A DNA stretch of 64,000 nt from Dioscorea cayenensis subsp. rotundata (lineage: Eukaryota; Streptophyta; Magnoliopsida; Dioscoreales; Dioscoreaceae). The DNA lies in assembly GCF_009730915.1 (NCBI RefSeq), contig NC_052477.1, positions 25,500,578 through 25,564,577 of the forward strand, in the 5' to 3' direction. Shown one piece after another: positions 1 through 11,212 of the stretch; the first letter of the stretch is position 1; every line of letters starts with the position of its first letter. A program made the translations under genes and the position numbers. A model generated the notes under the pieces. That model did not search any database. It was not told where the DNA came from and saw only the letters and a list, made by a program, of their open reading frames with translations.

Positions 1-1358
1 TGTTTGATTTGCGTTTAACATTGTATCAGAGATAATTTGAAGTATAAATCTCACCTCGATAATGACATGCATGTCGAATTCTTTTGTGTTAAGACCAATT
101 CCCTCATAGAAAGCAGTCCGTTGACAATCGTTAAGGTACATAGTTACATAAACCTACAAAATCAAACATTATTGTTCAGAAAAGAAAAATTCTCCAGTTG
201 ATTAAAAAGAGATTGTGATGATTAATCTATAAGACTTACAGAGAGGCAGAAAAATCGAGACCATAATTTCGCCTTCCAGTCATTAAGGAACTGAGGCTGT
301 GCCTTGAGTAAAGCCGAAAAAAAGTCGCCATGCCTGTTCTCATCTTGGCACCAGTTCTCAAAATACTTGAAAATGGGATAAACTTGGAACTCAGGATTTG
401 CCTTAAGATGCCTGTATATTGTGATGTACCTCCAATAACCGATTTTTTCGGATAAGTAAGTAGCATAGAAGATGAATTTTGGCTTGAAGAATGTGTATGT
501 CCTGGCTTTTGTCAGAAATCCCAAGTCCAATGCCAAGTTGAAATCAGATAAACCTTTGTTCAAAAACCTGAATGCATGAAAACAAAATTCAGTTTTTGCA
601 AATTAGAGATTTAATTCAGGTCAAATTATGACAATTAGAAATCAAGAAAGAGTTTATAACATTGCATACCCAGCATGCCTGGCTTCATCTCTTGACATAA
701 GAGAGAATATCTCTGCTACAACAGGGTTGGTTTTCTGCAACATTAACATGTGAGACATCACTAAGTACAAATCTTATTAAAATTGCAAATAAAAGGCACA
801 AGGAATCATAATGTCGTTATCTTAAATGAGCAAGGCTAAATGCAGACAACAGTGTGGCAGCCAATGAATTACAAAACATATAAAAATAAAACAAACCTTG
901 AGTCTTCTCCCAAGCTCCTTGTAAAGCAAGAACCCAGAGAACTCAGCAGTGCAAGATCTCTCAAGAAACTCAACAAAAATCTGCCTCAATGGCCCCTGAA
1001 GCTTATCAGCAGCAGCTTTAAACTCCGGGTTGCGAACAAAGTGAGTCTGGTTGTAGTCAGTCTTGAATTCATGCAACAGAGCTTCAAATTCAGACTGGTT
1101 CAGGTTCTTGTTGATCTCTGTATTAAAAAGCATCTCCATTTCATCAAAGTCAGTAGTGTAGAACCTTGGAGTGAGCAGTGTCTCCTTTATCCCCTTTTCG
1201 GTCCTCTTCGGCTTTGCCGGGGTGGCGGTGGAGGCCGAGGCCCGGGGAATCATAGGCTTAGGCCTGAAGCTGTTGAGCTTGGAGGTGGTGGTGGGGGTGT
1301 TGAATTTTATTGTGGCACATTTCATGGGCTTGATGAGAGAAAGCTCAGCTGCTGCCAT
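1..1358 (-). CDS. CRD1: Mg-protoporphyrin IX monomethyl ester (oxidative) cyclase, CRD1/CHL27/AcsF; 3' end outside window
   Basis: This chloroplast enzyme forms the isocyclic ring of chlorophyll, converting Mg-protoporphyrin IX monomethyl ester to divinyl protochlorophyllide with O2 at a di-iron centre. Four coding exons with GT-AG borders fit exactly: 897-1358, 670-734, 240-567 and 55-153 (954 nt, 318 codons, phases intact); the gene continues beyond position 1. The N-terminus ([14 protein letters not shown]...) is Ser/Thr/Pro/Lys-rich and acidic-poor, like a plastid transit peptide of about 40 residues. Di-iron ligand motifs are visible as SRDEARHAG across exons 2-3 and [11 protein letters not shown] in exon 3. 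The highly conserved block [14 protein letters not shown] lies near residues 61-74. The family is usually about 400 residues, so roughly 85-90 are missing off the left edge. No frame damage is seen. Identity is secure from family recognition. Confidence 0.96.
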
Positions 1359-2392
1359 TGTTGCTTAGAGAGTGAAGGGGAATGGGCCTGCAGATTATTT
1401 ATGTGAGGATGGAGATGATGGAGTGATGGAAATCTGAGCTTGTGATTGGGTCTCATCCATTGGAATCTAATGCTTCTAATGAGATGGTGACATGTGGCAC
1501 TTGGAAGTTTGGATTGATTCTCTTGGTTGGTCTGGTGACACGTAGGATTCAGAGTTTGTGGACTGGTTTCTTTTGGATGAAATTCTCAAAATATCCTCAG
1601 CAATTGTTTGAGCTTGATTTGGCATGCATTCGGTTGGTAGTAAAAGGAAATAAAATGGTGAGCTATGATTAGAATCCTGCTATATTGCAACAAGAAATCT
1701 TATTTGTTTTTTATTATTATCAACAACTAAACTAGAGATTTTCAATACATTGTTTCTACACGTTATTTTTATTATCTCAAGATAAGTGGCTAAGCTGCTA
1801 AGAAAAACAAGAGTGTGCATAAATCTCAGCAGAGCAAGTAAGAATATGATCCATTCATAGTGAGCATTAGGACTACCTGCACACCACCATTACTCAGGCT
1901 TTAGAAATATGTTTTTTGACCGTGATTCGAATTTTTACAACTTGTGAAAGATTTTAACAGAGACTAGTATACCAATAGACCATTTGGTCATTAGTTTATG
2001 CACGCTAATTGGGAGTGTATATGTGTATACATAACAGCAATTGTAGTTTGCAGGTGAAATTTTTACTGTGAAAACAACAAAGACACAATGTTTCTCTTTT
2101 ATATACAGCCGGAGGAGGTTGGTAATCGATATCGACAGGGCTTTACAAGCTCCTCAAGAACCACAAAAACTGTGCCCAGGAATGATCCTGTTTTTTTTCT
2201 CTTTAATTTATGCATCTTAACTTTCAGAAGTCCAGGATAATCTGCAAATTAAGTAGCAAACATATCAACTATCTGAAATTAGGAGAATCTATGATCTCAA
2301 TGTTCAACATTTATAATTCATATCCAAGTGGATTATGTAATGTATAAAGTAAAAAGACAGGTAACTTTGATTGAATGATTAGAAATATTACC
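1359..2392. other. Intergenic region between CRD1 and the DHHC acyltransferase
   Basis: This is the 5' flank of CRD1 on its right side and the 3' flank of the acyltransferase on the other. The first 100 bases upstream of the CRD1 ATG should hold its 5' UTR and promoter. Short open frames such as 1442-1672 show no recognisable motif. No RNA gene or repeat was seen. Confidence 0.5.
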
Positions 2393-3891
2393 TCATGGTC
2401 GTCTAAGCTCAGCATCTTGATCGAAACAAACTGGCATTTCTTGTAAGTCGAGAACTTCACTAGATCTTTCCTCAGTCTCAATCGGTTCATCAAAAATAGG
2501 TTCTTGATTTACAAGTAAAGCGAAAGGATCAGGATCATTGTTGTCTGTCCTGTTCTTATCCTTTGCATCATTATCAATGATACCATAATCGAAATCTTTC
2601 AGTATGCTTGGAATTTGGCTATTGTTGTCAAATGTTAGCTTGTTGCCTATATCCACATTGATTTTTTCATTTGGGTTGATAATATTCAAGCTGAATTTAG
2701 GAGTGCTAGACTTGAATGTTATTGGATCTTCGAGCACACTTGATCGGAAATCATTCAATGAAGGTGGCATTCTTGAGAAAAATATATCGATGAAGTTCCT
2801 GAACAATCCCCTGTTATATGGATTCACCTTCTTATCATAATGGTATCGGAAGTTCTCATAAGTTGTCTGTAGCATCGAAAAGAAGACAGGGATATTACAA
2901 AACCAGATATTCGGAAAAGCAAAAAAATATTTTTTTTTTCTGATTGAAGATACCTGATTTGTGATGATTAAATAGAGATGAAACACTGTCAAACCACCAA
3001 CAAACCAAACTGCTAAAAATGTATAGATGATGAGCACAAGGGACAAAACCTCAGCGCTCATTGACCTCCAAAGGGAGGAATAAAATTTCCTTTCTTGAAA
3101 AATATTCATCAATGAGAAGGTGAAGATGTAGATGCAAAGAAATGTTGCTGATGATATAAACATGAAAAAGAACCGATAATTTCGCTGCAATAGTAATAAC
3201 AAAAAGATCATAACTTCAAGTAGTCCAATATTTGAAAGGCACCAGCTAAGTAGAAGACGCTGCAAGTAACTTACTAGACCTATGCACTGACCGACCCATG
3301 GGCAATGGTGATCAAACTTCATAACACAATTGTTGCAGACTGAACAATGAGAAGCACGTGGCGGTCGATAAAGGAAGCATGTATCGCAGTATTTTACTTT
3401 AACAATAAAACCATTGACAGTAACATCCTTTGTTCGGGGAAATCTCAAATTCGGTGTCCTTCCACTGACCCATTCCATGGATGGAGTAGCTACATCAAAG
3501 TTTTCATCTGGATCCAATGGTCTAATACTTCTTGGTACTATACCTGGATCCCGACCAGAAGTTAACAAGAGAAAAATCATATCCTGCATCATTAGCAAGC
3601 CATAGAAGCCATCAAATTGCATGGAAGGAGAATGGCACAAATCATATAAACAAGGATTCAATGAATCATACTCACTGCTACTGTAAGAAATATTGTAAAT
3701 ACTAGTACTGGATATCCAAGTATTTTGCTATGCTTGTCAGCATACTCATCATGAGCAATCTTCTCAGATTTGTGGATTTTAGCGATAACTTGGCATGTAA
3801 ATACTACAGAAGGTCCAGCTATAAGAAGTATTGTAAGCGGTAGAGAAGTTACATCTGGCCCGAATATTAGTCTACCACCACAGTAAAATCT
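2393..3891 (-). CDS. DHHC-type protein S-acyltransferase (palmitoyltransferase), exon 1 not found
   Basis: Integral membrane enzyme that attaches palmitate to cysteines of target proteins, in endomembranes or the plasma membrane. Four exons join in phase 0: 3676-3891, 3275-3583, 2954-3184 and 2393-2866 (409 codons before the stop). The first visible exon begins [17 protein letters not shown], typical of the plant PAT family, and has two hydrophobic segments. The second carries the Cys-rich domain: [18 protein letters not shown] followed by [12 protein letters not shown]. The third supplies two more membrane segments and ends ITNQ; the fourth starts with the family motif [11 protein letters not shown] and has a long polar C-terminal tail. 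What is missing is the short first exon with the start Met, normally ending just before RFYCGG. I did not find it between 3891 and the copia element, nor between the element and the PWWP gene. Either it is divergent, or the gene is 5'-truncated. Confidence 0.88.
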
Positions 3892-4357
3892 CTGAGAATG
3901 ATACAATGTAAAAAATGTTAAAATGTGCCTATAATGTAACACAAGATTTGCAATGTGTGTGTATATATATAAATGGTACTTTGTTTTGCATTCTGCATTC
4001 AAAATTTATGAACAGATACAAAGCAAAACTATCTATAGCAAGATAAGGAGTCTAGTTATTAGAGTTTTGTTTCAAAATGCACAAAGAAGTTAGGGAAGAA
4101 GAACCAACCATTCAAGCTTATCGCTTATTCTAGAAAAAATAATTGGAAGGTAATCCAGTTTTCTTGTTTTCAATTAGAAGGTGAAAGTGAGATTAATTAG
4201 CAAAGGACGGAAATCAGGGGGAAAAGAAACAATTCCCTTTAATTTCAATTACATTCTTGTATTTTTTTTTCATCCATTAATAGAACCCAATTTCATTCAA
4301 TGATAAATTGGGAACATATCCATCCAAGAGAACAATATTTTCATTTAACAATCGTTG
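3892..4357. other. Intron 1 or 5' flank of the DHHC gene, left of the copia insertion
   Basis: AT-rich sequence preceding the 3' splice site at 3892. No exon-like segment encoding the expected start of the acyltransferase is visible. The copia target-site duplication GCTTT occupies 4358-4362. Confidence 0.5.
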
Positions 4358-4362
4358 GCTTT

Positions 4363-5257
4363 TGTTGGGTGGGGGAGGGGGGGGTTGTCTTGAAATGCAA
4401 CAGTGAAAATTGCGGAATTTACCGCAGCAAAGTCACTGTAACACTTGTACTGCAGCAAAAACACTGTTTACTTACGGGGTTCATGCGCCCGCATACACCC
4501 CGTGAAACTCACTGGCGATCTTGTGCGGCCCGTATGCAGCCCGCATATGCTGCAAAAAACCTTCAATATCTTCCTTGAGGCTTCAATGCTTCTCCCAAGG
4601 GTTCTACAAGGCTTCAAAGCTTCAAAACAACTCATAAAATGCTATCAAACCCCCCATTCATGTTAGAATGAGATGAACAAACATACAACAACACAAGAAA
4701 CGATTTTTAGCGTGCAAACCCTACAAATTGAGGGAAAAACCACGGGACTCCTTAGAGCCTCTTAATCATGTATCCACTAGGTCAATAATGAATTATAATG
4801 GATCTTCTCTAGCTAACTAGAGGTTTACAAGCACAAGGACAAAGGCATTCATGAGAGAAGAGATCTCATTGACAAACATCATCATCATCATCAAGATGGC
4901 TAACAAACAACAAGTATTGGGAAATAGAAGGATCAAACCTAATCAATTGGTAGTGCTTCTTGCAAGGAGTCTTCTCCCGGAGTTTGAGTGAGATCCGGCG
5001 AGGTTTGGCCGTCCGATCTCCTTGCCCTAGCCCTCTCTCACTTTTCTCCCTCTTTGTCTTCTCTCTCTCTCAGAATGAACCCCTTCTACCAAGCATAACC
5101 AATTCTCATTACCAAGGAATGAGAAAAATTTCACCTTGTAAAGTTACCTCTTTGCCCTCCATCTTCTCCACTATTGACCAAGCTTCATTATTTTTTTTCA
5201 TCATGGGCTTGGAGCCCAATTATTCATCCAACCCAACAAATGGGCTGGACCCCAACA
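4363..5257 (-). repeat. 3' LTR of copia element 1
   Basis: Starts TGTTGGGT and ends CCCCAACA on the plus strand, 895 bp. It matches 9070-9908 from about position 4421 onward. The outermost 58 bp (G-rich, 4363-4420) have no match in the other LTR. It contains a CAT-repeat run near 4877-4892 and a CT-rich stretch near 5030-5075. Confidence 0.9.
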
Positions 5258-5267
5258 ATTCTCCCCC

Positions 5268-8200
5268 TCAGCACCATTTGGGAGGTTCTACCAATCCTGC
5301 TCTTTCCCGACATGCTTCAAGCTTCTCCTTGGATAATGCCTTGGTGAACATATCGGCCCCATTCTCACTAGTGTGTATCTTCTCCAAGTACAACTCTTTA
5401 GCTTCAAGAACATCTCGAATCCAATGATATCTAACATCGATATGCTTGGACTTCGAATGGAATGTTGAATTCTTGGAAAGATGGATGGCGCTCTGACTGT
5501 CACAATAGACAATACACTTCTCTTGTTGCATACCCAATTCTTCAAGAAACTTCTTCATCCACAAAGCCTCCTAGCAACCCTCAGTAATTGCAATATACTT
5601 AGCTTCTGTGGTGGATAATGCAACACACTTCTGCAGCTTTAACTGCCAAGAAACAACTCCCCCTGCAAAAGTCATCATGAACCCTGAAATTGATTTTCTG
5701 GAGTCCACATCGCCTGCCATATCTGAATCTGTATACCCATACAAAATGGGTTCACCTTTACCAAAACACAGACATACCCGGGAAGTACCTCTTAGATACC
5801 TCAGTATCCACTTCACTGCAGCCCAGTGCTCCTTTCCCGGATTTGAGAGAAATCTGCTCACAACACCAACAACATGAGCAATATCTGGCCTCGTACACAC
5901 CATGGCATACATCAAACTGCCAACAGCGGATGCATAAGGAACTCGGCTCATCTCCTCTTTCTCTTTGTCACTTGAAGGACATTGACTTGAGCTAAGTTTA
6001 AAATGACCTGCAAGTGGAGAACAAACAGCCTTGGCTTCCTTCATGTTGAACCTCTCAAGAACCTTGTCAATGTATTTTTCTTGAGACAACCACAACTTCC
6101 CATTCATCCTGTCACGGGAGATTTTCATACCAAGAATCTGTTTAGTTGTACCTAAGTCCTTCATAGCAAAAGACTTGCTTAACTATCTCTTCAGGTCTTC
6201 AATCTTGCTTGCATCACGACCAACAAAAAGTATGTCATCAACATAGAGTAGAAGAATAATGAAGTCATCATTTGAGTGTTTCTTCACAAACACACAATGA
6301 TCAACTAAACTTCTATTGTACCCTTGAGTCATCATAAAGGAGTCAAACTTCTTGTACCACTGCCTTGGCGCTTGTTTGAGTTCATACAAACTCTTCTTCA
6401 ACCTGCACACTAGATTCTCTTTTCCCTTGACTTTGAATCCTTATGGTTGCTCCATATATATTTCCTCCTCTAGATCACCATGAAGAAAAGCGGTTTTCAC
6501 ATCAAGTTGTTCCACCTCTAGGTTTAGACTAGAAGCTAAACCAAGCACAACTCTGATGGATGACATCTTCACAACTGGAGAAAATATTTCTTCAAAGTCA
6601 ATACCTTTCTTTTGACTCAACCCCTTCACAACCAACCTTGCCTTGTACTTTGGTTGTGAGCTATTACTTTCAGTCTTCAACTTGTACACCCACTTGTTCT
6701 TTAGGGCCTTCTTGCCCTTAGGAAGCTTCACCAAATCATAGGTGTGGTTCTCACACAAGAAACTCATCTCCTCCTGCATGGCTCCAAACCACTCCTGCTT
6801 CTTCTCATGTTGTATAGCTTCCTCATTTGTTTCTGGCTCTCCTCCATCACTGAGCATAACATATTCATTTGTACTGTATCTACTAGAGGGATGACGATCT
6901 CTAGTAGATCTTCTCACTTGGGTCTCAACTGGTGGTGTTGGAGATGCTTCGTCAATTTCTTCAACTGGCTCTACATCTTCAATTGGAGGAACTTCACTTC
7001 TAACAGTCTCATTACCATTTTCTTGGACATCTCCCCCTTGAGCTGAACTCTGTATAGGTGAAGGAACTGGATCAACACTAACAGGAATCTCAACTGAGGG
7101 ACTAGAGGTCTCACCCTGCTTATCAAGATCAGTAATTTGGTCTTCTAGAAACATAACATCTCTGCTCCTGACAACCTTCTTGTTAACTGGATCCCACAAT
7201 CTGTAGCCAAACTCCTCATGACCATAACCCAAGAAAATGCACTGCTTTGCTTTGTCATCAAGCTTGGACCTCTCAGCTTTGGGAATATGAACAAATGCCC
7301 TGCAGCCAAATACTCTTAAATGAGTATAGGAGATCTTCTTCCCAGTCCATACTCTGTTCGGCACATCACCATCTAGAGCTGTTGCTGGAGAAAGATTTAT
7401 CATGTCTACTGCAGTCCTCATAGCTTCCCCCCAAAAGGACTTAGGAAGCTTTGCATGAGAGAGTATGCATCTTATCCTCTCTTCAATTGTTCTGTTCATT
7501 CTCTCAACCACACCATTGAGCTGAGGTGTCTTGGCTGGAGTCTTCTCAAGCCTGATCCCATGAAGTCTACAGTACTCCTCAAACAGCCCTCTGTATTCAC
7601 CACCATTATCTGCTCTCACTGCCTTCAACTGTTTTCCTGTCTCCCTTTCAACCTTGACATGGAGATCCTTGAAGACATCGAGCACTTGATCTTTGGTCTT
7701 CAAAACAGTTGCCCAAACCTTCCTTGAATGATCATCAATGAAGGTCACAAAGTAATGTCCACCCCCAAGTGTTTTGTCCTGCATAGAACAAACATCAGTA
7801 TGCACCAAATCAAGAATATTTGATTTCCTGGATGGGGGATGAGAATGAAATGCCACTCTATGTGAATTCCCTGCTAAGCAATCTACACATGTTTTGAGAG
7901 ATGTCCCTTGCATGTTCGGTAGAAGATTCTTCTTGGAGAGAAGCAGTAGCCCTTTCTCACTGACATGCCCAAGTCTTCTATGCCATAGCTCAATGCTTGC
8001 ATCTTTCTAAATTGCATTCAACTCTCCTATGTGTAACTTAGCTTGCATAACATAGAGTGTGTTTGCCTTATTCCCTCTAGCAATCACTAGGGAACCTTTG
8101 GTGAGCTTGCACTTACTTTCACCAAACCAACTGACAAACCCATCATCATCAAGTCTTCCTGTGGATATCAAATTTAGGCGAATGTCTGGAACATGCCTAA

Positions 8201-8953
8201 CATCCTTAAGTACTAGCTTGAGCCCTTGATTGGTCTCCAAGCAAATATCTCCAATACCCACTATCTTCGATGCACCACTATTACCCATTTTGACATTTCC
8301 AAAATCACCACTAGAGTAGGTAGAAAAGAAGTTACCATGGGAGTGACATGAAATGAAGCTCCTGAATCAAACACCCAGTCACTCTCTTGGCTCACAAGAT
8401 TAATACAATCATCATCACAAATGACACTGATGTCACCATCTGTGGCTACTGTATTAGTCTCCTTCTCCTCTTTACTTCCACCACTCTGCTCTCTTTTGAG
8501 GAGCCTGCACTTCCTCTTCATGTGGCCCATCTTGTTACAATGAAAGCACTTAATGTTTTTCCTATTCTTTGATCTACCTCTGGATGTGTCTTTGTTGCCA
8601 AAACCTTGAGGATGTCTGCTCTTGCTTCTACCACGACCTTCTGGCTTTTCTGAAACAAGAACACCTGAGGAAGTTTCACCTTTTTCTTTCCTCCTAGCCT
8701 CTTCACTCATTAGGCTCTCCTTAACCATTTCCATGGTTAGCTTTCCACCTGGTGTTGAAGTGCTCAGAGATACCACTAAAGTTTCCCAACTATCTGGCGA
8801 GGAACTTAGGAGTAGCAATGCTTGCAACTCATCTTCAAGAGTCATCTTCATAGATGTCAATTGGTTCACTAAGCCCTGGAAGTCACTAGTATGCTTCGTC
8901 ATACTTCTTCCATCTCTGCTCTTGCTTTCCACCTGTAGCAATATACTGTTCAC
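5268..8953 (-). pseudogene. Broken gag-pol of copia element 1
   Basis: Read on the minus strand. 8261-8953 is the C-terminal part of gag, with a zinc knuckle (CFHCNKMGHMKRKC) and then a protease start with the active-site triad in WVFDSGAS. 8007-8288 continues the protease in another frame, so a frameshift lies near 8280. A stop at about 8007-8009 precedes the integrase zinc region (HRRLGH...CVDC). 6441-7913 holds the integrase core (HTDV..., [21 protein letters not shown]) and the start of the reverse transcriptase. 6183-6410 has the RT active site LLYVDDILFVG. 5571-6164 and 5268-5564 hold the RT thumb and RNase H (YTDSDMAGD, CDSQSAIHL). At least four stops or frameshifts separate these blocks. 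The domain similarity is to Tnt1-94-like polyproteins. Confidence 0.92.
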
Positions 8954-9908
8954 TTTTACTGTTTATATGCGACCGGTATGCGGGCGCACACTTGCCCGTG
9001 AAGCTCACTGGCAAATATATGCGGTTGGTATGCAGGCGCACGGTTGCCCGTGAGGTTTTCTGTCAATCGGTACTGTAGCAAAGCCACTGTAGCACTTGTA
9101 CTATAGCAAAACCACTGTTCACTTACGGGGTTCATGCGCCCGCATACACCCCGTGAAACTCACTGGCGATCTTGTGCGGCCCGTATGCAGCCCGCATAAG
9201 CTGCAAAAAACCTTCAATATCTTCCTTGAGGCTTCAATGCTTCTCCCAAGGGTTCTACAAGGCTTCAAAGCTTCAAAACAACTCATAAAATGCTATCAAA
9301 CCCCCCATTCATGTTAGAATGAGATGAACAAACATACAACAACACAAGAAATGATTTTTAGCGTGGAAACCCTACAAATTGAGGGAAAAACCACGGGACT
9401 CCTTAAAGCCTCTTAATCATGTATCCACTAGGTCAATAATGAATTATAATGGATCTTCTCTAGCTAACTAGAGGTTTACAAGCACAAGGACAAAGGCATT
9501 CATGAGAGAAGAGATCTCATTGACAAACATCATCATCATCATCAAGATGGCTAACAAACAACAAGTATTGGGAAATAGAAGGATCAAACCTAATCAATTG
9601 GTAGTGCTTCTTGCAAGGAGTCTTCTCCCGAAGTTTGAGTGAGATCCGGCGAGGTTTGGCCGTCCGATCTCCTTGCCCTAGCCCTCTCTCCCTTTTCTCC
9701 CTCTTTGTCTTCTCTCTCTCAGAATGAACCCCTTCTACCAAGCATAACCAATTTCTCATTACCAAGGAATGAGAAAATTTTCACCTTGTAAAGTTACTTC
9801 TTTGCCCTCCATATTCTCCACTATTGACCAAGCTTCATTATTTTTTTTCATCATGGCTTGGAGCCCAATTATTCATCCAACCTAACAAATGGGCTGGACC
9901 CCAACAGC
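8934..9908 (-). repeat. 5' LTR of copia element 1
   Basis: Positions 9070-9908 match the other LTR at about 98%. Positions 8934-9069 have no match there; they contain extra diverged copies of a GC-rich motif (gcgggcgcac...cccgtgaagctcactggc) that also occurs once inside both LTRs near 4484-4515 and 9130-9165. The segment begins TGTAGCA, so the true LTR may run from 8934. It abuts gag directly, without a primer binding site. Confidence 0.8.
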
Positions 9909-10142
9909 TTTCAATTCTATCATTCTGAAAAACCTCATCATTTCCCATGCCAATTTGATGATTAACAAATAACAAGCCTTCCCTAAGCAGTTAAAATTAG
10001 AAAAACAAAATTCATTCTCATGAATCAATCAAAACAAGCCTTCTCTGTTTTTTTTTTATTCTCTTTTTCAATATCTATCTATGCCTCTAATAAAGGAAGA
10101 GTTGGATGTCATTTTGTTAATGGGAACGGCATTTCCAATTTT

Positions 10143-10167
10143 TTTCCCGCGAAATTCTCGCGGGAAG
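10143..10167. promoter_or_regulatory. Palindromic E2F-like double site
   Basis: Arms TTCCCGCGA (10144-10152) and TCGCGGGAA (10158-10166) are perfect inverted repeats separated by 5 bp. 10143-10150 matches the plant E2F consensus TTTSSCGC exactly; the other arm matches 7 of 8 on the opposite strand. An 8-bp palindrome ACACGTGT (G-box/ABRE core) lies at 10242-10249. The site is about 1 kb upstream of the PWWP gene. Binding is inferred from motif only. Confidence 0.45.
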
Positions 10168-11062
10168 GGAGAGGTTTCTTCCAACGACTCTAACGGTTGT
10201 GATTGGGCATTCTTCTGTCTTGGGATTAGCTTGCAAGGCCTACACGTGTCACCGAACATAAGGCCGTTTCACAATTAACTCATGAAAAAAAAATTTTGAT
10301 TCCCTCATGATTGAAAAAAAACTTAAATCAAATGATTTAAATGGGTATATTATCTTTTAGAAGCATGCATTTTGTTAGCTGATAACTACTGTTTAATAGA
10401 AAAACAACTACTAAAAAACTAGTTAGGAAATATTACTTCTTTCATTAAATACAAATTCGAATTTCTATTCATTTTCTTCAAATCAAAGGAGAATTTTTGT
10501 TGTTGAATTGAGTTTTCAAATTCATTATGCGAGTTTTTGATTCTCCTCAATGAGTGACTTTACTTAGTAACTCTTACAATGACCATGAACTAATGTCAAT
10601 GATTCTTTACTAATATTATTATTTGAAAATTCTGTTCATTTTTTTTTATTTTTATTATTTACTCCTCACTTAATTGTATAGGATTTTAGTACTGATTGTG
10701 TTTTTTTTTTAATTTTGCTTTCTTATTAGTTTACGTATTATTTTTATATATTTATCATTCTTTTCATTTCTAATAAAGTTATGGTTCATTTTTATATATA
10801 AAAAAATTTACTTATGAACTATGAACATGAATTTGCAAAATAATATAATTAAATTAAAATATCTAATAAAATATATTATCAATCACTACTTCAACACTCC
10901 CCACTGAACACAGTTTAATTTACCAATAATAATAATAATTATAATTATACAGAAAAAATTCCTTTTTGGTCTGTTGGAATTGAGAAAGCAATAAAAGAAG
11001 ATTACTGAACGAATTCATAATAAAACAGAGGGCTTTCTTGCAAAAATACATCGTCTCTTCGC

Positions 11063-11070
11063 TTGGCGCC
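11063..11070. promoter_or_regulatory. Second E2F-like site TTGGCGCC near the PWWP gene start
   Basis: TTGGCGCC is a common E2F-type variant and sits about 150 bp before the first in-frame ATG of the PWWP gene, close to where its transcript is likely to start. Together with the palindrome at 10143-10167 it suggests S-phase or cell-cycle control. Motif evidence only. Confidence 0.4.
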
Positions 11071-11212
11071 TAAACGCCTGGTGTAGTTCTAGAGCCCAAG
11101 ATTAGGGTTTGTGATTGAAGATCAATGGCTTCCGCTTTCCTCTGGAGCCCCCGCCAATGGAGGTAAGCATCCCTGACCCCAAAATTCGGAAATTTTAGGG
11201 TTTCAGAGGAGT

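Larger units (their letters stand above)
4363..9908 (-). mobile_element. Ty1/copia LTR retrotransposon 1 (Tnt1-like), decayed
   Basis: The element lies on the minus strand, bounded by 5-bp direct repeats GCTTT at 4358-4362 and 9909-9913. Its outer ends are TGTTGGG on the left and CCCAACA on the right, a perfect 7-bp inverted repeat. The two LTRs share about 840 bp that differ at roughly 15-17 positions by eye (about 2%), so insertion is fairly recent. A purine tract (gagggggag on the minus strand) adjoins the 3' LTR near 5258-5280. Domain order in the minus direction is gag, protease, integrase, reverse transcriptase, RNase H, which is copia order. The primer binding site and the N-terminal half of gag are absent: the 5' LTR runs directly into mid-gag near 8934. 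It cannot move on its own. Confidence 0.93.
9914..11125. other. Intergenic region between the copia element and the PWWP gene
   Basis: The left 170 bp is AT-rich flank of the insertion. Around 10081-10262 the composition rises to near-balanced GC, with an E2F-like palindrome and a G-box (listed separately). 10280-11000 is strongly AT-rich without recognisable features. From about 11040 the sequence looks like the 5' leader of the PWWP gene. Confidence 0.55.

Noticed and set aside
840-1406. 188-codon plus-strand frame opposite CRD1 exon 1
   Set aside because: It is the antisense of a well-supported conserved exon and has no domain of its own.
5690-9053. Plus-strand frames across copia element 1
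   Set aside because: They are antisense to clear minus-strand gag-pol domains.
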